Part shown: piece after piece, positions 24,544-33,711 of the stretch
Numbering within the stretch: position 1 is the stretch's first letter
Layout: the number at the start of each line of letters is the position of its first letter
Assembly (NCBI GenBank): GCA_963810775.1
Contig: CAWEOT010000005.1
Location: 62,001 to 126,000, forward strand
Source of the DNA: DATBVX01 sp963810775
Lineage (GTDB): Bacteria > Pseudomonadota > Gammaproteobacteria > Steroidobacterales > Steroidobacteraceae
Direction of reading: 5' to 3'
Length of the DNA stretch: 64,000 bases
Position numbers and translations under genes: made by a program
Notes under the pieces: generated by a model
Told to the model about the DNA's origin: nothing
The model's database searches: none
The model's input: the letters and a program-made list of their open reading frames with translations, nothing else

Positions 24544-26133
24544 CTAGTTGGAGGAGCCAGCGAATGGCGTGCGCAGATACGGGAAGCGCGTGTCGAAGTC
24601 CGCAGAGCTCACCGGGGCACCATCCGTGAACGGCACATTGCCCACCGCCGCGTCGGACGGCTTGCACAAGCCGAGATCCGTTGGCTGGCCATTGACCGGA
24701 ATCGGGTAGCACAGCGCACCCATGACCACGCGCAAGGCCACATCGACGACGTCGTCGCCCGGACGCCTGCCGTTCGGAAAGCCGGCGAGATCGCCGCCGG
24801 CAACACCGAAGGTGCTCTGTTGTGCGGCCGGAGTCGCTGCAATCTTCGTGTTGAGACGCGTCATCTCCGAAGGCGTGACCTTGGCGAGCTGGTTCACTCC
24901 CTTGAACCCGGTCAGGAACGCCGTTACCAGGTCGTTGCGTGGGAAGTTTGTCGGCGCGAGATTCGGAATGTTGGTTCCGAGCGTCTGGTTCACTGCGTCG
25001 CGGAACAAGATATCGAGCAGGGCCGGTAACGTCGGATTGGTTACATAGGTCGCGAACTGCCCATCGTCCCTCGGTTCACTCGCATTGAAGCGGTCCTTGT
25101 CGGGTATGCCGATGACCACTTCGTTGACCAGCGGCATCGACAAGCGGGACACCTGCGTGAAGGCACCGCCGTTGATCTCAGGACGATTGAAGGTCGGCCG
25201 CGGATTGAGGATGCGAGCCTGGCGCAGACTCGCACTGGTCCACGCGCCGATCACGCCGTTGCCGCTGCCGGTCAGGCATGCGGCCGGAATTTCCAGCGCG
25301 AGCGTGGTGATGTTCTTGTCGCTGATCGTATCGTTAGCGCGATCCTGTGTGATGCCGCCCGGAAAGCCTTTGCCATCCCCTGCACCCGGAGCGCTATCGC
25401 CTTCGACTGGAACGAGGTTGACCAGGTCGAAGACGTTGCCGAGGTTGACTGCGAAGGGTTCATCGCGCTGCCCGACGAATACACGGCCCTGGCCCGAGCA
25501 CCCTGGGATGTTGATGTCGTACAGGAAGCTTCGCGCGTAGGTCTCGTAGGCGTTCGCATCTCCGAAAGTCTTGGTGCCGACGTAGTCGTACGGTTTGCCG
25601 AACGTCGCGCTACCGTTCGCGACATTGGTCACCTGCGCGGCGGGCCCATGGCGCCGATCGCCTCGCATCACGGAGAGCGTGTATGACTCGCGGAAATTGA
25701 GCGCCGCATTGCTGCCCGCGCTCACAGGTCCCACATTCTTCAGGGGTACGGCGACGGCCTGCTGACTGCCGCTCGGACCGATGTTGAGCTTGATGCCCTG
25801 ATTCCCATTCGCCAGCGTGTTGGTGAAGCGAAACTGGAACGTGAGGTCTTCGCGCGCATCACCATCGTTGTCGATGTGGATCTCGTACAGTGCAAACGGA
25901 TCGAGCGCAAAGTAGTTCGGTCCGCCGTACGGATCTTCGAGCGGGATGTAGTCGGCGAGCAGCGTGACGTAATTTTCGCGGCCTGCCTCGTAGCTCATGA
26001 ACATGTACAAGTCGGTGGAATCGACAGTCGGAAAGCGCGTGATATTCGGCGCCTCGCGGTGGCTGGACGCGGTGGCCAGGAGTGGTATCGCAGCGGCAGC
26101 CAGCACTGCGACCCAGCGGACGTGGTGTTTCAT
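24544..26133 (-). CDS. DUF4331 exported protein
   Basis: This protein has 529 aa from ATG 26133, with a GGGAAG site upstream and a signal peptide (VAVLAAAAIPLLATA). Directly after cleavage comes SSHREAPNITRFPTVDSTDLYMF, the hallmark opening of DUF4331. Further family-like segments are NYVTLLADYIPLEDPYGGPNYFALDP, YEIHIDNDGDAREDLTFQFRF, PFAVNLGNVFDLVNL and VNEVVIGIPDKDRFNASEP. The family is abundant in bacteria but uncharacterised. Here it leads an operon with an Ig-like lipoprotein, a TPR protein and HupE. An earlier in-frame start reaching 26481 is rejected because it adds no signal peptide and overlaps the divergent gene. Confidence 0.88.
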   Translation of the reverse strand: MKHHVRWVAVLAAAAIPLLATASSHREAPNITRFPTVDSTDLYMFMSYEAGRENYVTLLADYIPLEDPYGGPNYFALDPFALYEIHIDNDGDAREDLTFQFRFTNTLANGNQGIKLNIGPSGSQQAVAVPLKNVGPVSAGSNAALNFRESYTLSVMRGDRRHGPAAQVTNVANGSATFGKPYDYVGTKTFGDANAYETYARSFLYDINIPGCSGQGRVFVGQRDEPFAVNLGNVFDLVNLVPVEGDSAPGAGDGKGFPGGITQDRANDTISDKNITTLALEIPAACLTGSGNGVIGAWTSASLRQARILNPRPTFNRPEINGGAFTQVSRLSMPLVNEVVIGIPDKDRFNASEPRDDGQFATYVTNPTLPALLDILFRDAVNQTLGTNIPNLAPTNFPRNDLVTAFLTGFKGVNQLAKVTPSEMTRLNTKIAATPAAQQSTFGVAGGDLAGFPNGRRPGDDVVDVALRVVMGALCYPIPVNGQPTDLGLCKPSDAAVGNVPFTDGAPVSSADFDTRFPYLRTPFAGSSN

Positions 26134-26371
26134 GGTGTCTTCCCTTGTCTTCTTTCTGGGCTCGACATGAGCCCTTGTCACGCGACTGTTCGCGGACAGG
26201 GAGAGCACTGGATGCAGACCACGCTGCAGATTCAGCGCGCTGCGCGTGGCGACCCAGCGCGCGAAATTTCCATTTCGCAGCGCACGGGCGATTGGATTCA
26301 GAAATGCGCCATTTTCTGGCAGCGTGCCGGCACACGACTTATAGTGCCGCGGTCGCGTAGAGGAGCCAGCC

Positions 26372-27445
26372 GTGAAGATCCTCAAGCCGATCCTGATTGG
26401 CCTGGTGGCGCTCATCGTGTTGCTCGCGCTCATCGGACTGTTCTTGCCCTCGGCCGCGCATGTCGAACGCTCCGTGAGCATCGCGGCGCCGCCCGCGGCG
26501 GTTTACGACATCGTCGACGATCTGCGCCGCTTCAATGAGTGGTCGCCGTGGTTCGAGAAGGACCCGAAAGCACGCTATTCCTTCAGCGGCCCGGAACGAG
26601 GCGTCGGTTCACGTCTGGAGTGGTCCAGCGATCACTCCTCGGTCGGCACCGGCTCGCAGGAAATCGTCGAGTCGGTTCCCGATCAGCGCGTGCGCACCCA
26701 TCTCGACTTCGGCTCCCAGGGCAGCGGTGAAGCGGTTCTCACCATCGCTCCGGAGGCCGCGGGCGCAAAGGTGACCTGGGGTCTCGACACTGACCTCGGC
26801 AACAACATCCTGCGACGATACTTCGGCCTGGCGATGGATTCGATCGTTGGCGCTGAATACGAACACGGGCTCGGCAAGCTGAAGGCGCTCGCGGAGTCGA
26901 CCCCGGTGGCTGCCGAGTCGGGCGAGATGCTGAAAATCACCGAGGTGGACGCCAAGGCGATCGACATCGCCTACGTGGATGGAGTCACCAGCCTCGATCC
27001 GGCTGCGATTTCCAAAGCGCTCGGTGCTGCCTATTCCCAGATCGGGCATTTCATGCAATCGCACGCACTCAGGCAAAACGGCGCGCCGCTCGCCATCAAT
27101 CGCTTCTACGACGAAAGTGGCTGGGGATTCCAGGCCGCCATCCCCGTCGAAGGCGTGAACGATGCGACCGGTGCTGCCGCTCCGGGCCCTGGTGTGGTGC
27201 GGATCGGCCGTACCTATGCAGGGCGCGCACTCAAGGGCATACATGTAGGGGATCACTCGACCTTGCCGGACGCATACCGCGCACTCGAGGACTACATGGT
27301 CACGAAGGGACTGGATTCGAATGGCCCCTCGTGGGAGCAATACATCAGCGATCCCGTCAACACGCCAAGCGACAAGCTGCAGACCGATGTCTATATGCCG
27401 GTGAAAGCGGGCGCCGCGGCCGCAAGCAGCGGCGCGGCGCACTGA
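26372..27445 (+). CDS. Membrane-anchored SRPBCC plus GyrI-like effector-binding protein
   Basis: A GTG at 26372 with GAGGAG upstream starts a 357-aa protein. Residues 5-27 form a membrane anchor (PILIGLVALIVLLALIGLFLP). Residues about 30-175 are a START/SRPBCC (polyketide cyclase-like) domain (HVERSVSIAAPPAAVYDIVDDLRRFNEWSPW). Residues about 190-345 resemble the GyrI/AraC effector-binding domain (ISKALGAAYSQIGHFMQSHAL, GRALKGIHVGDHSTLPDAYRALEDYM). This two-domain layout is common in bacteria and binds hydrophobic small molecules. It is divergent from the DUF4331 operon across 238 bp; TATAGT at 26340-26345 could be its -10. The ligand is unknown. Confidence 0.85.
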   Translation: MKILKPILIGLVALIVLLALIGLFLPSAAHVERSVSIAAPPAAVYDIVDDLRRFNEWSPWFEKDPKARYSFSGPERGVGSRLEWSSDHSSVGTGSQEIVESVPDQRVRTHLDFGSQGSGEAVLTIAPEAAGAKVTWGLDTDLGNNILRRYFGLAMDSIVGAEYEHGLGKLKALAESTPVAAESGEMLKITEVDAKAIDIAYVDGVTSLDPAAISKALGAAYSQIGHFMQSHALRQNGAPLAINRFYDESGWGFQAAIPVEGVNDATGAAAPGPGVVRIGRTYAGRALKGIHVGDHSTLPDAYRALEDYMVTKGLDSNGPSWEQYISDPVNTPSDKLQTDVYMPVKAGAAAASSGAAH

Positions 27446-27457
27446 CCCAGCGAGGCT

Positions 27458-29197
27458 CTAGAACGCGGATGCGGTCAACGCGATATCGGCATTTTTCCAC
27501 GCGGCTCGCAACTCTGCCTCGACGCGTGCGGCCTCCGCCGCCCTGTTCTGCGCCTTGAGCGCAGCGCTCAGCCCATAAAGCGACCACCCATTCGCCGGGT
27601 TGCGCAGTAGATCCTCGCGATACACCGCCTCTGCTTCGGCTGGCCGATTCGTCGCCAGCAACTGCGCGCCCAGCAGGTGACGCACCGGAAAGAACCACTC
27701 CCTGGGCTCGTCGTATGCGAGCTTGTCCTCGCGCATCACGGCTTCGCGCAACTGCACAATCGCTTCATCCGAACGACGCTCCGCCGATGCGATGCGGGCA
27801 CTCACGATCGGCACAGCCACTGCGAGAACGTCCTTGGTCGTGTTGAAGCCGGAGGGGGCATCGGCCGGCACCGCTTGCGCCAGCTGCTGAAGTTGCGCCA
27901 GCGCTGCCTTGGCTTTTTCGATCTCGCCTGTGGACGCGAGAGCTACGCCCCGGCCGTAGAGGTACCCGCCGGTTAACCCTTGAAGCTTGGGGTTCGGTGC
28001 AGGTTTCGCGAGCATCTCGTCCCACAGGCCGAATCGCACCGTGGCCGCGTATTCCTCAGTCAGATACCAGTCGAAACCTGGCATGGCCAACAACATCTCA
28101 TCGGGAACAATGCGGCGCGAATTGCGCACGGCATCGAGCGTCTCGGCCTTGCGGCCTGCCATCGCCGCGGAAAATGCCAGGAACTGGTAGTTGTGCCCGG
28201 TGTACATCGAATAGTAGTCAGGTGGCCGCGTCGTCTTCAGATACAGCTCATCCGCTGCGGCACCTTTGCGGTTGGCTTCCGCCGCTTCTTCGTAACGACC
28301 GACCCGCTGCAGGATATGTGCTGGCATATGCTCGAGGTGGCCGGCTCCGGGCATCATGCCGCGCAGGCGTTCGGCGGAAACCACCGCCCTGTCCGGGTAG
28401 GGCGAGGCCTCCAACGTATGAACGTAGTAATGGTTGGCGCCGGGATGTCGCGGATCGCGCGACATCACGAATTCGAGGGTCTTCTGTATCTCCGCCGTGC
28501 CTGGCGAAGGCTTGCCATCCGGACTCCACAATTTCCACGGTGTGATGTTCATGAGTGCTTCGGCATACAGAGTCTGCACGTCGAGATCCTCAGGGAATTG
28601 CCGTGCGACGTTCTTCATCGCGTCGGCATATGCGGCAAGCACCGGCGCCGAGTTCGAAGGATCGAGCGGCCGCGCATTGGGATAGCGGCGCGCGACCGCA
28701 CCGATCAGCGCCTGCTCGACCGGCGTTGCATGTGCAGCGTTCTGTTGCGCGAGCTGCACGGCCTCGAACGCTACCTTTGCGCGCGGCTCCATCATGATCG
28801 GCAGGTTGTAGTTGGGTCCAACCGTGAGGGCCACGCCCCAGTAACACGCGGCACATTGCGGATCGAGCTCAGCCGCGCGCGCGAACGAGCGTGTCGACTC
28901 GTCGTGGTTGAATGCCCAGAGAAAGCGCATGCCCTGGTCGAAGTACTGTTGTGCCTCGCTGGAGCTGGTCGCAATCTTGCGGTGGAAGCCACCCAGATTG
29001 TCGAAGCGCATCGCACCCCGCGCCCAGTCGGCCAGCGTCGAGGGCATGACCGGCATGTTGTGAGCGCCCTCGGGCATCGATGATGATTGCTCCGCGGTCG
29101 TTGGTGGTGAAGAATCGGACGCCGCCGGTTGCGGCTTCGAGCCTTCGCAACCGCTGACTGCCAGAATCGACAATAGGACGAGTACCGAGCGCTGCAT
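27458..29197 (-). CDS. TPR-repeat lipoprotein
   Basis: This protein has 579 aa from ATG 29197, with GGGAGA upstream. It has a lipobox (LAVSGC-EGSK), then a Ser/Pro linker. The mature part starts with NLGGFHRKIATSSSEAQQYFDQGMRFLWAFNHDESTRSF and the cysteine pair DPQCAACYWGVALTVGPNYNLP, a recurrent pattern in large TPR proteins of unknown function. Later helices include HPGANHYYVHTLEASPYPDRA and GAGHLEHMPAHILQRVGRYEEAAEANRKG, with several conserved-looking His residues that could bind metal. The gene ends 12 bp from the convergent SRPBCC gene and is divergent from the pirin gene. An extended start at 29965 would run antisense through pirin and is rejected. Confidence 0.85.
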   Translation of the reverse strand: MQRSVLVLLSILAVSGCEGSKPQPAASDSSPPTTAEQSSSMPEGAHNMPVMPSTLADWARGAMRFDNLGGFHRKIATSSSEAQQYFDQGMRFLWAFNHDESTRSFARAAELDPQCAACYWGVALTVGPNYNLPIMMEPRAKVAFEAVQLAQQNAAHATPVEQALIGAVARRYPNARPLDPSNSAPVLAAYADAMKNVARQFPEDLDVQTLYAEALMNITPWKLWSPDGKPSPGTAEIQKTLEFVMSRDPRHPGANHYYVHTLEASPYPDRAVVSAERLRGMMPGAGHLEHMPAHILQRVGRYEEAAEANRKGAAADELYLKTTRPPDYYSMYTGHNYQFLAFSAAMAGRKAETLDAVRNSRRIVPDEMLLAMPGFDWYLTEEYAATVRFGLWDEMLAKPAPNPKLQGLTGGYLYGRGVALASTGEIEKAKAALAQLQQLAQAVPADAPSGFNTTKDVLAVAVPIVSARIASAERRSDEAIVQLREAVMREDKLAYDEPREWFFPVRHLLGAQLLATNRPAEAEAVYREDLLRNPANGWSLYGLSAALKAQNRAAEAARVEAELRAAWKNADIALTASAF

Positions 29198-29266
29198 GAT
29201 CGTCTCCCGCTGCATCCGCGCCGAGGCAGCGGCGTGCAATGTAGCAGGCCACAGGACGGCGCATTG

Positions 29267-29282
29267 ATTAACAAGCGTTAAT
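29267..29282. promoter_or_regulatory. Perfect 6-4-6 palindrome upstream of pirin gene
   Basis: ATTAACAAGCGTTAAT is a perfect inverted repeat (ATTAAC, 4-nt spacer, GTTAAT) in the 102-bp divergent region. It lies 17 bp before the pirin start and 69 bp before the TPR-lipoprotein start. The AT-rich symmetric form in GC-rich DNA suggests a repressor operator, although it lies close to the pirin ribosome-binding region. The regulator is unknown. Confidence 0.45.
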
Positions 29283-29299
29283 GCCAGCGGAGTCGCCAA

Positions 29300-30010
29300 A
29301 TGATTGCAGTAAGACATGGCAATGAGCGAGGATTCGCCGACCACGGCTGGCTGAAATCCTTCCATAGTTTCTCCTTCGCTGACTACTTCGATCCCGCACA
29401 TACCGAGTTCGGCCCGCTGCGTGTCATCAATGAGGATCGCGTAGCACCGGGAGCCGGCTTCGGCACCCACGCGCACCGCGACATGGAAATCATCAGTTAT
29501 GTGCTGGAGGGCGCTCTCGAGCATAAGGATTCGATGGGCAACGGATCGATCATTCGCCCCGGAGACGTGCAGCGCATGAGCGCCGGTACCGGAGTAACGC
29601 ACAGCGAGTTCAATCCGTCGCGCAACGAGGGCGTGCATTTCCTGCAGATCTGGATTCACCCGGACCAGCGCGGCATTGCTCCCGGGTACGAAGAGAAGAA
29701 CTATCCGGCGGCGCAAAGGCGTGGCCGACTGCGCCTGATCGCCTCGCCCGATCGCGCTCAGGGCTCGGTGCTGATTCACCAAAACGCGCGCGTGTACGCG
29801 GGCCTCTTCGATGGCACCGAAAGCGCGACACTCGCGCTTGCGCCGGGACGATACCTGTACGTTCACCTCGCGCGCGGCGTACTGAAGGCGAACGATACCG
29901 CGCTCAGTGCCGGCGATGCCTTGAAGGCCACCGATATCGACCGCTTGACCCTGCAGGACGGACACGAAGCCGAGGTGCTGGTGTTCGACCTGCCGGGATC
30001 AGCTCACTGA
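29300..30010 (+). CDS. Pirin-family protein (YhhW-like)
   Basis: This 236-aa bicupin has the N-terminal metal-binding residues intact: His57 and His59 in GTHAHRDMEII, and His101 and Glu103 in GTGVTHSEFN. Other family segments are FHSFSFADYFDPAHTEFGPLRVINED and QIWIHPDQRGIAPGYEEK. YhhW-type pirins can show quercetin 2,3-dioxygenase activity in vitro and are thought to be redox or stress related; the physiological substrate is usually unknown. It stands alone between a divergent TPR lipoprotein gene and a following FAD oxidase gene 45 bp downstream, with which it may be co-transcribed. Confidence 0.92.
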   Translation: MIAVRHGNERGFADHGWLKSFHSFSFADYFDPAHTEFGPLRVINEDRVAPGAGFGTHAHRDMEIISYVLEGALEHKDSMGNGSIIRPGDVQRMSAGTGVTHSEFNPSRNEGVHFLQIWIHPDQRGIAPGYEEKNYPAAQRRGRLRLIASPDRAQGSVLIHQNARVYAGLFDGTESATLALAPGRYLYVHLARGVLKANDTALSAGDALKATDIDRLTLQDGHEAEVLVFDLPGSAH

Positions 30011-30055
30011 TCCGAAAACGCAAAAATCCATCGACTGTCCGGGAGAGACGAGAAA

Positions 30056-31540
30056 ATGAGAAGAAGAGCCTTCTGCGCTTCTGCAGCCGCGGCCTTGACT
30101 GCGACGGCGCTGCCTCTGCAGCAACTGTTCGCTGCCGCGGAAGGGGGTGCCGATGTCCCCGCGCTGGGGCCCGATCGCAAGCAGGTCATCCTGAAAGCAT
30201 CGGACATCGATGATTTGCGTGCCTCGATGCGTGGCGAAGTGCTGACGGCGGGTCAGGACGGTTACGACAATGCGCGCCGCGTGTGGAATGGCGCCTTCGA
30301 CCGCAAGCCGGCGCTAATCGCCCGCTGTACCGGAGCCGCGGACGTGATTCTGTCCGTCAATTTTGCGCGTGCGCACGATCTGCTCGTCGCGGTACGCGGC
30401 GGTGGCCACAGCCTTTCCGGTCAGTCGGTCTGCGACGGCGGCATGATGATTGACCTCGCACCCATGCAGAGCGTGCATGTCGATCCGGTCGGCAAGATCG
30501 CACGCGTCGAGCCCGGAGTCCTGCTCGGCAAGCTCGACCATGAGTCCCAGGCCTTCGGACTCGCCACTCCAGCGGGGACGGTGTCGCATACCGGTGCAGC
30601 CGGGCTGACATTGGGTGGCGGCTTCGGCCGCATTGCGCGCAAGTTTGGCCTCGCCTGCGACAACATGATCGGAGCCGATGTGGTAACTGCGGGCGGCAAG
30701 CTGGTGCACGCAAGCGCAAGCGAGAACCCGAATCTGCTGTGGGGCTTGCGTGGCGGTGGCGGAAACTTCGGTATCGTCACCTCGTTTGAATACCGGCTCT
30801 ACCCGGTCGACCCGATGATGTATGGCGGCCCGCTGGTTTTTCCGCTGGAACAAGCGCGGGAGGTGCTCACGTTTTTCTCCGGCTATGCGCTGGAAGCGCC
30901 GGATGAGCTGTACGCCGACTGCTTCATGGTCACCACGCCGGACGGTCACAAGGCGCTGGTCTTCGATATCTGTTACAGCGGGCCGGTCGCCAATGCAGAG
31001 CGGGTGCTGAAACCGCTGCGCCAGATCCGTAAACCCGTTCAGGACGGTTTGCAGTTCGTTCCGTACGTAAAACTGCAGGCCAGCGCCGACGACAGTTTCC
31101 CGAGTGGCCGCAGCTACTATTTCAAGTCAGGATTCATTCACCGGATCGAGACTGCGATGATCGAGGAAGTGGTGGGCCGTTACCAGACCGCGCTGCCGAC
31201 AAGCGTCATCGCGTTTGTGCATCACGGTGGCGCAATCTCGCGAGTGAAGCCCGACGCGACCGCGTTCTCGCATCGCGATGCCAAGCACAGCGTGCTGATC
31301 GTCGGGTCCTGGGAGGACAAGGCCGATGCCGAACCGAACATGCAGTGGGTGCGCGGCGTGTGGAGCAAGGTCGAGTCGATGACCGACGGCTTCTACGTCA
31401 ACGAAATGTCGCAAGAGGATCCGGAGCGTCGAGTGCGTGCAAACTACGGCGCCAATTACGACAGGCTTGCGCGGCTGAAGGGTCAATACGACCCGACGAA
31501 CCTGTTCCAGCTTAACGCCAACGTCAAGCCGACTGCCTAG
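30056..31540 (+). CDS. Tat-exported FAD-dependent oxidoreductase (berberine bridge type)
   Basis: This protein has 494 aa. The N-terminus MRRRAFCASAAAALTATALP looks like a Tat or Tat-like signal. An FAD-binding type 4 (PP-loop/VAO) domain follows: LLVAVRGGGHSLSGQSVCDGGMMIDL is the classical RGGGH segment, and TVSHTGAAGLTLGGGFGRIARKFGLACDN and LLWGLRGGGGNFGIVTSFEY complete the FAD site. The C-terminal NYDRLARLKGQYDPTNLFQLNANVKP is the BBE motif. The His of RGGGH and a Cys in the GLACDN region match residues that carry bicovalent FAD in this family. The substrate may be an alcohol, sugar or alkaloid. It lies 45 bp downstream of pirin and 17 bp before a methyltransferase gene. Confidence 0.9.
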   Translation: MRRRAFCASAAAALTATALPLQQLFAAAEGGADVPALGPDRKQVILKASDIDDLRASMRGEVLTAGQDGYDNARRVWNGAFDRKPALIARCTGAADVILSVNFARAHDLLVAVRGGGHSLSGQSVCDGGMMIDLAPMQSVHVDPVGKIARVEPGVLLGKLDHESQAFGLATPAGTVSHTGAAGLTLGGGFGRIARKFGLACDNMIGADVVTAGGKLVHASASENPNLLWGLRGGGGNFGIVTSFEYRLYPVDPMMYGGPLVFPLEQAREVLTFFSGYALEAPDELYADCFMVTTPDGHKALVFDICYSGPVANAERVLKPLRQIRKPVQDGLQFVPYVKLQASADDSFPSGRSYYFKSGFIHRIETAMIEEVVGRYQTALPTSVIAFVHHGGAISRVKPDATAFSHRDAKHSVLIVGSWEDKADAEPNMQWVRGVWSKVESMTDGFYVNEMSQEDPERRVRANYGANYDRLARLKGQYDPTNLFQLNANVKPTA

Positions 31541-31557
31541 CCGCGTGCGCGGAACTC

Positions 31558-32364
31558 GTGAGCAATCCAGCGCAGACCTACGAAAGCTACATGGTGCCCG
31601 CGCTGTTCGCGCCGTGGGCCTCGCGACTCATTGAGAGTGCCAAGCCGCGGCCAGGTGAACGCGTACTTGATGTAGGTTGCGGCACGGGCATCGTTGCGCG
31701 GCGCGTTGCGTCCATTGTCGGGAGCGAAGGCAAAGCCGTTGGCCTGGACGCCAATCCGAACATGTTGGACGTGGCGCGCGCCGTGGCCAAGCAGGAACGC
31801 CTGAGAGTGCAGTGGCACGAAGGGCGCGCCGAATCCTTGCCGTTCCCGGAAGATAGTTTCGACCTGGTAATGTGCCAGTTCGCACTGATGTTCTTCGCGG
31901 ATCGGCAGGCAGCACTGATGCAGATGCATCGCGTGCTCACCGCGGATGGCCGCCTGGCGCTTAGCGTCTGGCAGAGTTTTGATCAGCACCCGTTCTACCG
32001 ACGGCTGGACGAGGCGATCGAGCATCGTGCCGGCCTGTCCGGCGTGCGGGATATCTTTGCGATCGGCGACTCCGCGGAGCTGCGCCGTCTGGTGCTGGCC
32101 GCAGGTTTTACGCACGTGCAAATCGAGTCCGCTTCCATGACCGCACGTTTCCCCGACCCGCCCGGATTTCTCGCCGGGGAAATCGATGTTGACACGGCCG
32201 CAATTCCATCGATGCAGCATCTTGACGCGCGCGCGCGTGCCGAGATCACCCGCGAGATCTCCGGGGACATGCAAGACGCGTTGCGCGCTGTCACGAAGGG
32301 CGACCAGGTGATCATGCCGTTCCATGCCCACCTCGTCAGCGCTACCCGGGGCGGGCCCAGATGA
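31558..32364 (+). CDS. Class I SAM-dependent methyltransferase
   Basis: A GTG at 31558 (GGAAC upstream) gives 268 aa. SAM-binding motif I is VLDVGCGTGIVARRVA, followed by the acidic post-I residue in AVGLDANPNMLDVA. Motif II is FDLVMCQFALMFFADR. The N-terminus YESYMVPALFAPWASRLIE is typical of the ubiquinone/menaquinone-biosynthesis-like (UbiE-type) methyltransferase group. The substrate cannot be told from sequence. It follows the BBE oxidase by 17 bp and overlaps the next membrane protein start as ATGA, so the three genes probably form one unit. Confidence 0.88.
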   Translation: MSNPAQTYESYMVPALFAPWASRLIESAKPRPGERVLDVGCGTGIVARRVASIVGSEGKAVGLDANPNMLDVARAVAKQERLRVQWHEGRAESLPFPEDSFDLVMCQFALMFFADRQAALMQMHRVLTADGRLALSVWQSFDQHPFYRRLDEAIEHRAGLSGVRDIFAIGDSAELRRLVLAAGFTHVQIESASMTARFPDPPGFLAGEIDVDTAAIPSMQHLDARARAEITREISGDMQDALRAVTKGDQVIMPFHAHLVSATRGGPR

Positions 32365-32795
32365 CAACCGAAACCGCACCTCGCCGCCGCCTGTTCCGAA
32401 GCATCGTTGCCATACTCCTGGGGATTCTCACCGTCGTGGTCCTGTCGCTGGGGACCGACCAGTTATTGCACGTGCTTGGTGTCTACCCGCCGTGGGGAGA
32501 GGCGATGCATGACCCGGGGTCGAACCTGCTGGCGCTCAGCTACCGGTGTGTCTACACAGTCGCGGGCGGCTACGTCACGGCGCTGGCGGCGCCGCATGCG
32601 CCGATGCGCCACGTGTGGATTCTCGCCGGGATCGGGCTGGCACTCGGAGTGCTGGGCGCGGTGGCGACGATCCCGATGCACCTGGGCCCGGCGTGGTACC
32701 CGATCGCGATCGCGATTACGGCGGTGCCCTGCACGTGGCTCGGGGGCGTTCTGCATCGATCGCGGTCCGCTGGCCACCGGGTGCCGGCGGGCTGA
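32361..32795 (+). CDS. Four-helix integral membrane protein, unknown
   Basis: This 144-aa protein begins at an ATG overlapping the methyltransferase stop (ATGA), indicating translational coupling. Hydrophobic segments are near residues 13-36 (IVAILLGILTVVVLSLGTDQLLHVL), 58-77, 84-104 and 110-128. There is a short basic N-terminus and no catalytic motif that I recognise. Similar small membrane proteins are common beside methyltransferases and oxidases in soil bacteria. I cannot name a function. Confidence 0.75.
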   Translation: MTTETAPRRRLFRSIVAILLGILTVVVLSLGTDQLLHVLGVYPPWGEAMHDPGSNLLALSYRCVYTVAGGYVTALAAPHAPMRHVWILAGIGLALGVLGAVATIPMHLGPAWYPIAIAITAVPCTWLGGVLHRSRSAGHRVPAG

Positions 32796-32805
32796 CTACC
32801 GCAGA

Positions 32806-33615
32806 TCAGATTTGCGCAAGGTACATGATCCTCGCCAGCGTCCTGCTTTCGGCGAGTGCGATGACGGTTTCGAGGTATTTCTGCTGACGCACGAAGTCCT
32901 CTGATCCTTCAAGTCGCTCAAGGTCGACTTTGTGCGCGAGTCGCGCCGTCAGCCGTCCGGCCGCATTGCGCAGCACGCTGGCTGTTCTGTCTTCGATCTC
33001 GAGCAGTCGAAAGCCCGCCTCTTCAAGACAGCGCTCGTTAAACCCCGCACCAGCGAAGTGTGTGAGGCCATGGATGCTGCGCAAACGCACTTGTTCGCTC
33101 GAGATCGAGCCGGTGATGACCGCGGCGTCCGTAAACAGAAGCCTCCCGCCCGGAGCCAGGATGCGCGCGACTTCGCGAAACACGGCTCCGCGATCCGCGA
33201 TATGAAGAATCACGTCCAACGACATTGCTGCGCTAAACGAGGCATCTGCAAACGGCAACGGTTCATTCAAGTCAAGCTGTCGCAGCTCCACGAGCTGCTC
33301 GACGCCAAGTGAGGCAGCACGAACACGCCCCGCTTCCAGCGCCGGCGCACTCAGCTCCACGCCCGTGGCCCGGCAGCGAATGGCATCGACGACGAACACC
33401 AACGGGCCACACGGACCACAACCCAGATCCACGAGCACGCCTGCGCTCGACAGCCGCAGTCGTGAAATGTCCTGCCGCAGCTCTTCGGCGACAACCCACG
33501 AATGCTGGCCGATGTCTTCCCCATACGCTTCCTTGCGCACCTGGCGCATGACCGGGGCGTCGAACTGGCTGAAGAGAGAATCGTATTTCTTGTCCGGGTC
33601 GACAAAGTTGCTCAT
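32806..33615 (-). CDS. Class I SAM-dependent methyltransferase
   Basis: This protein has 269 aa. Motif I is VLVDLGCGPCGPLVFVV, the post-I region is ATGVELSAPALEAGR, and motif II/III is SAAMSLDVILHIADRGAVFREVARILAPGGRLLFTDAAV. The C-terminal helical part (VRQQKYLETVIALAESRTLARIMYLAQI) is unassigned. The N-terminal YDSLFSQFDAPVMRQVRKEAYGEDIGQHSW is typical of small-molecule methyltransferases of the DUF/UbiE type. It converges with the membrane-protein gene, 10 bp apart, and is divergent from an MFS transporter across 96 bp. The substrate is unknown. Confidence 0.88.
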   Translation of the reverse strand: MSNFVDPDKKYDSLFSQFDAPVMRQVRKEAYGEDIGQHSWVVAEELRQDISRLRLSSAGVLVDLGCGPCGPLVFVVDAIRCRATGVELSAPALEAGRVRAASLGVEQLVELRQLDLNEPLPFADASFSAAMSLDVILHIADRGAVFREVARILAPGGRLLFTDAAVITGSISSEQVRLRSIHGLTHFAGAGFNERCLEEAGFRLLEIEDRTASVLRNAAGRLTARLAHKVDLERLEGSEDFVRQQKYLETVIALAESRTLARIMYLAQI

Positions 33616-33711
33616 GAGTGGTCATTTACAGGGTAACGAGGAGAAGGTGAAGTACGGTAACCTGCCCGCTCGCCAGCGACCAACAACCAGAGCGCCTCGA
33701 GGCGACGCTGC

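Noticed and set aside
27980..29083. A 367-codon plus-strand frame.
   Set aside because: It is antisense to the TPR lipoprotein gene and has no signal, domain or ribosome-binding site.
29198..29965. Extension of the TPR lipoprotein frame upstream to 29965.
   Set aside because: It runs antisense through the pirin gene; the ATG at 29197 directly precedes the lipobox signal.
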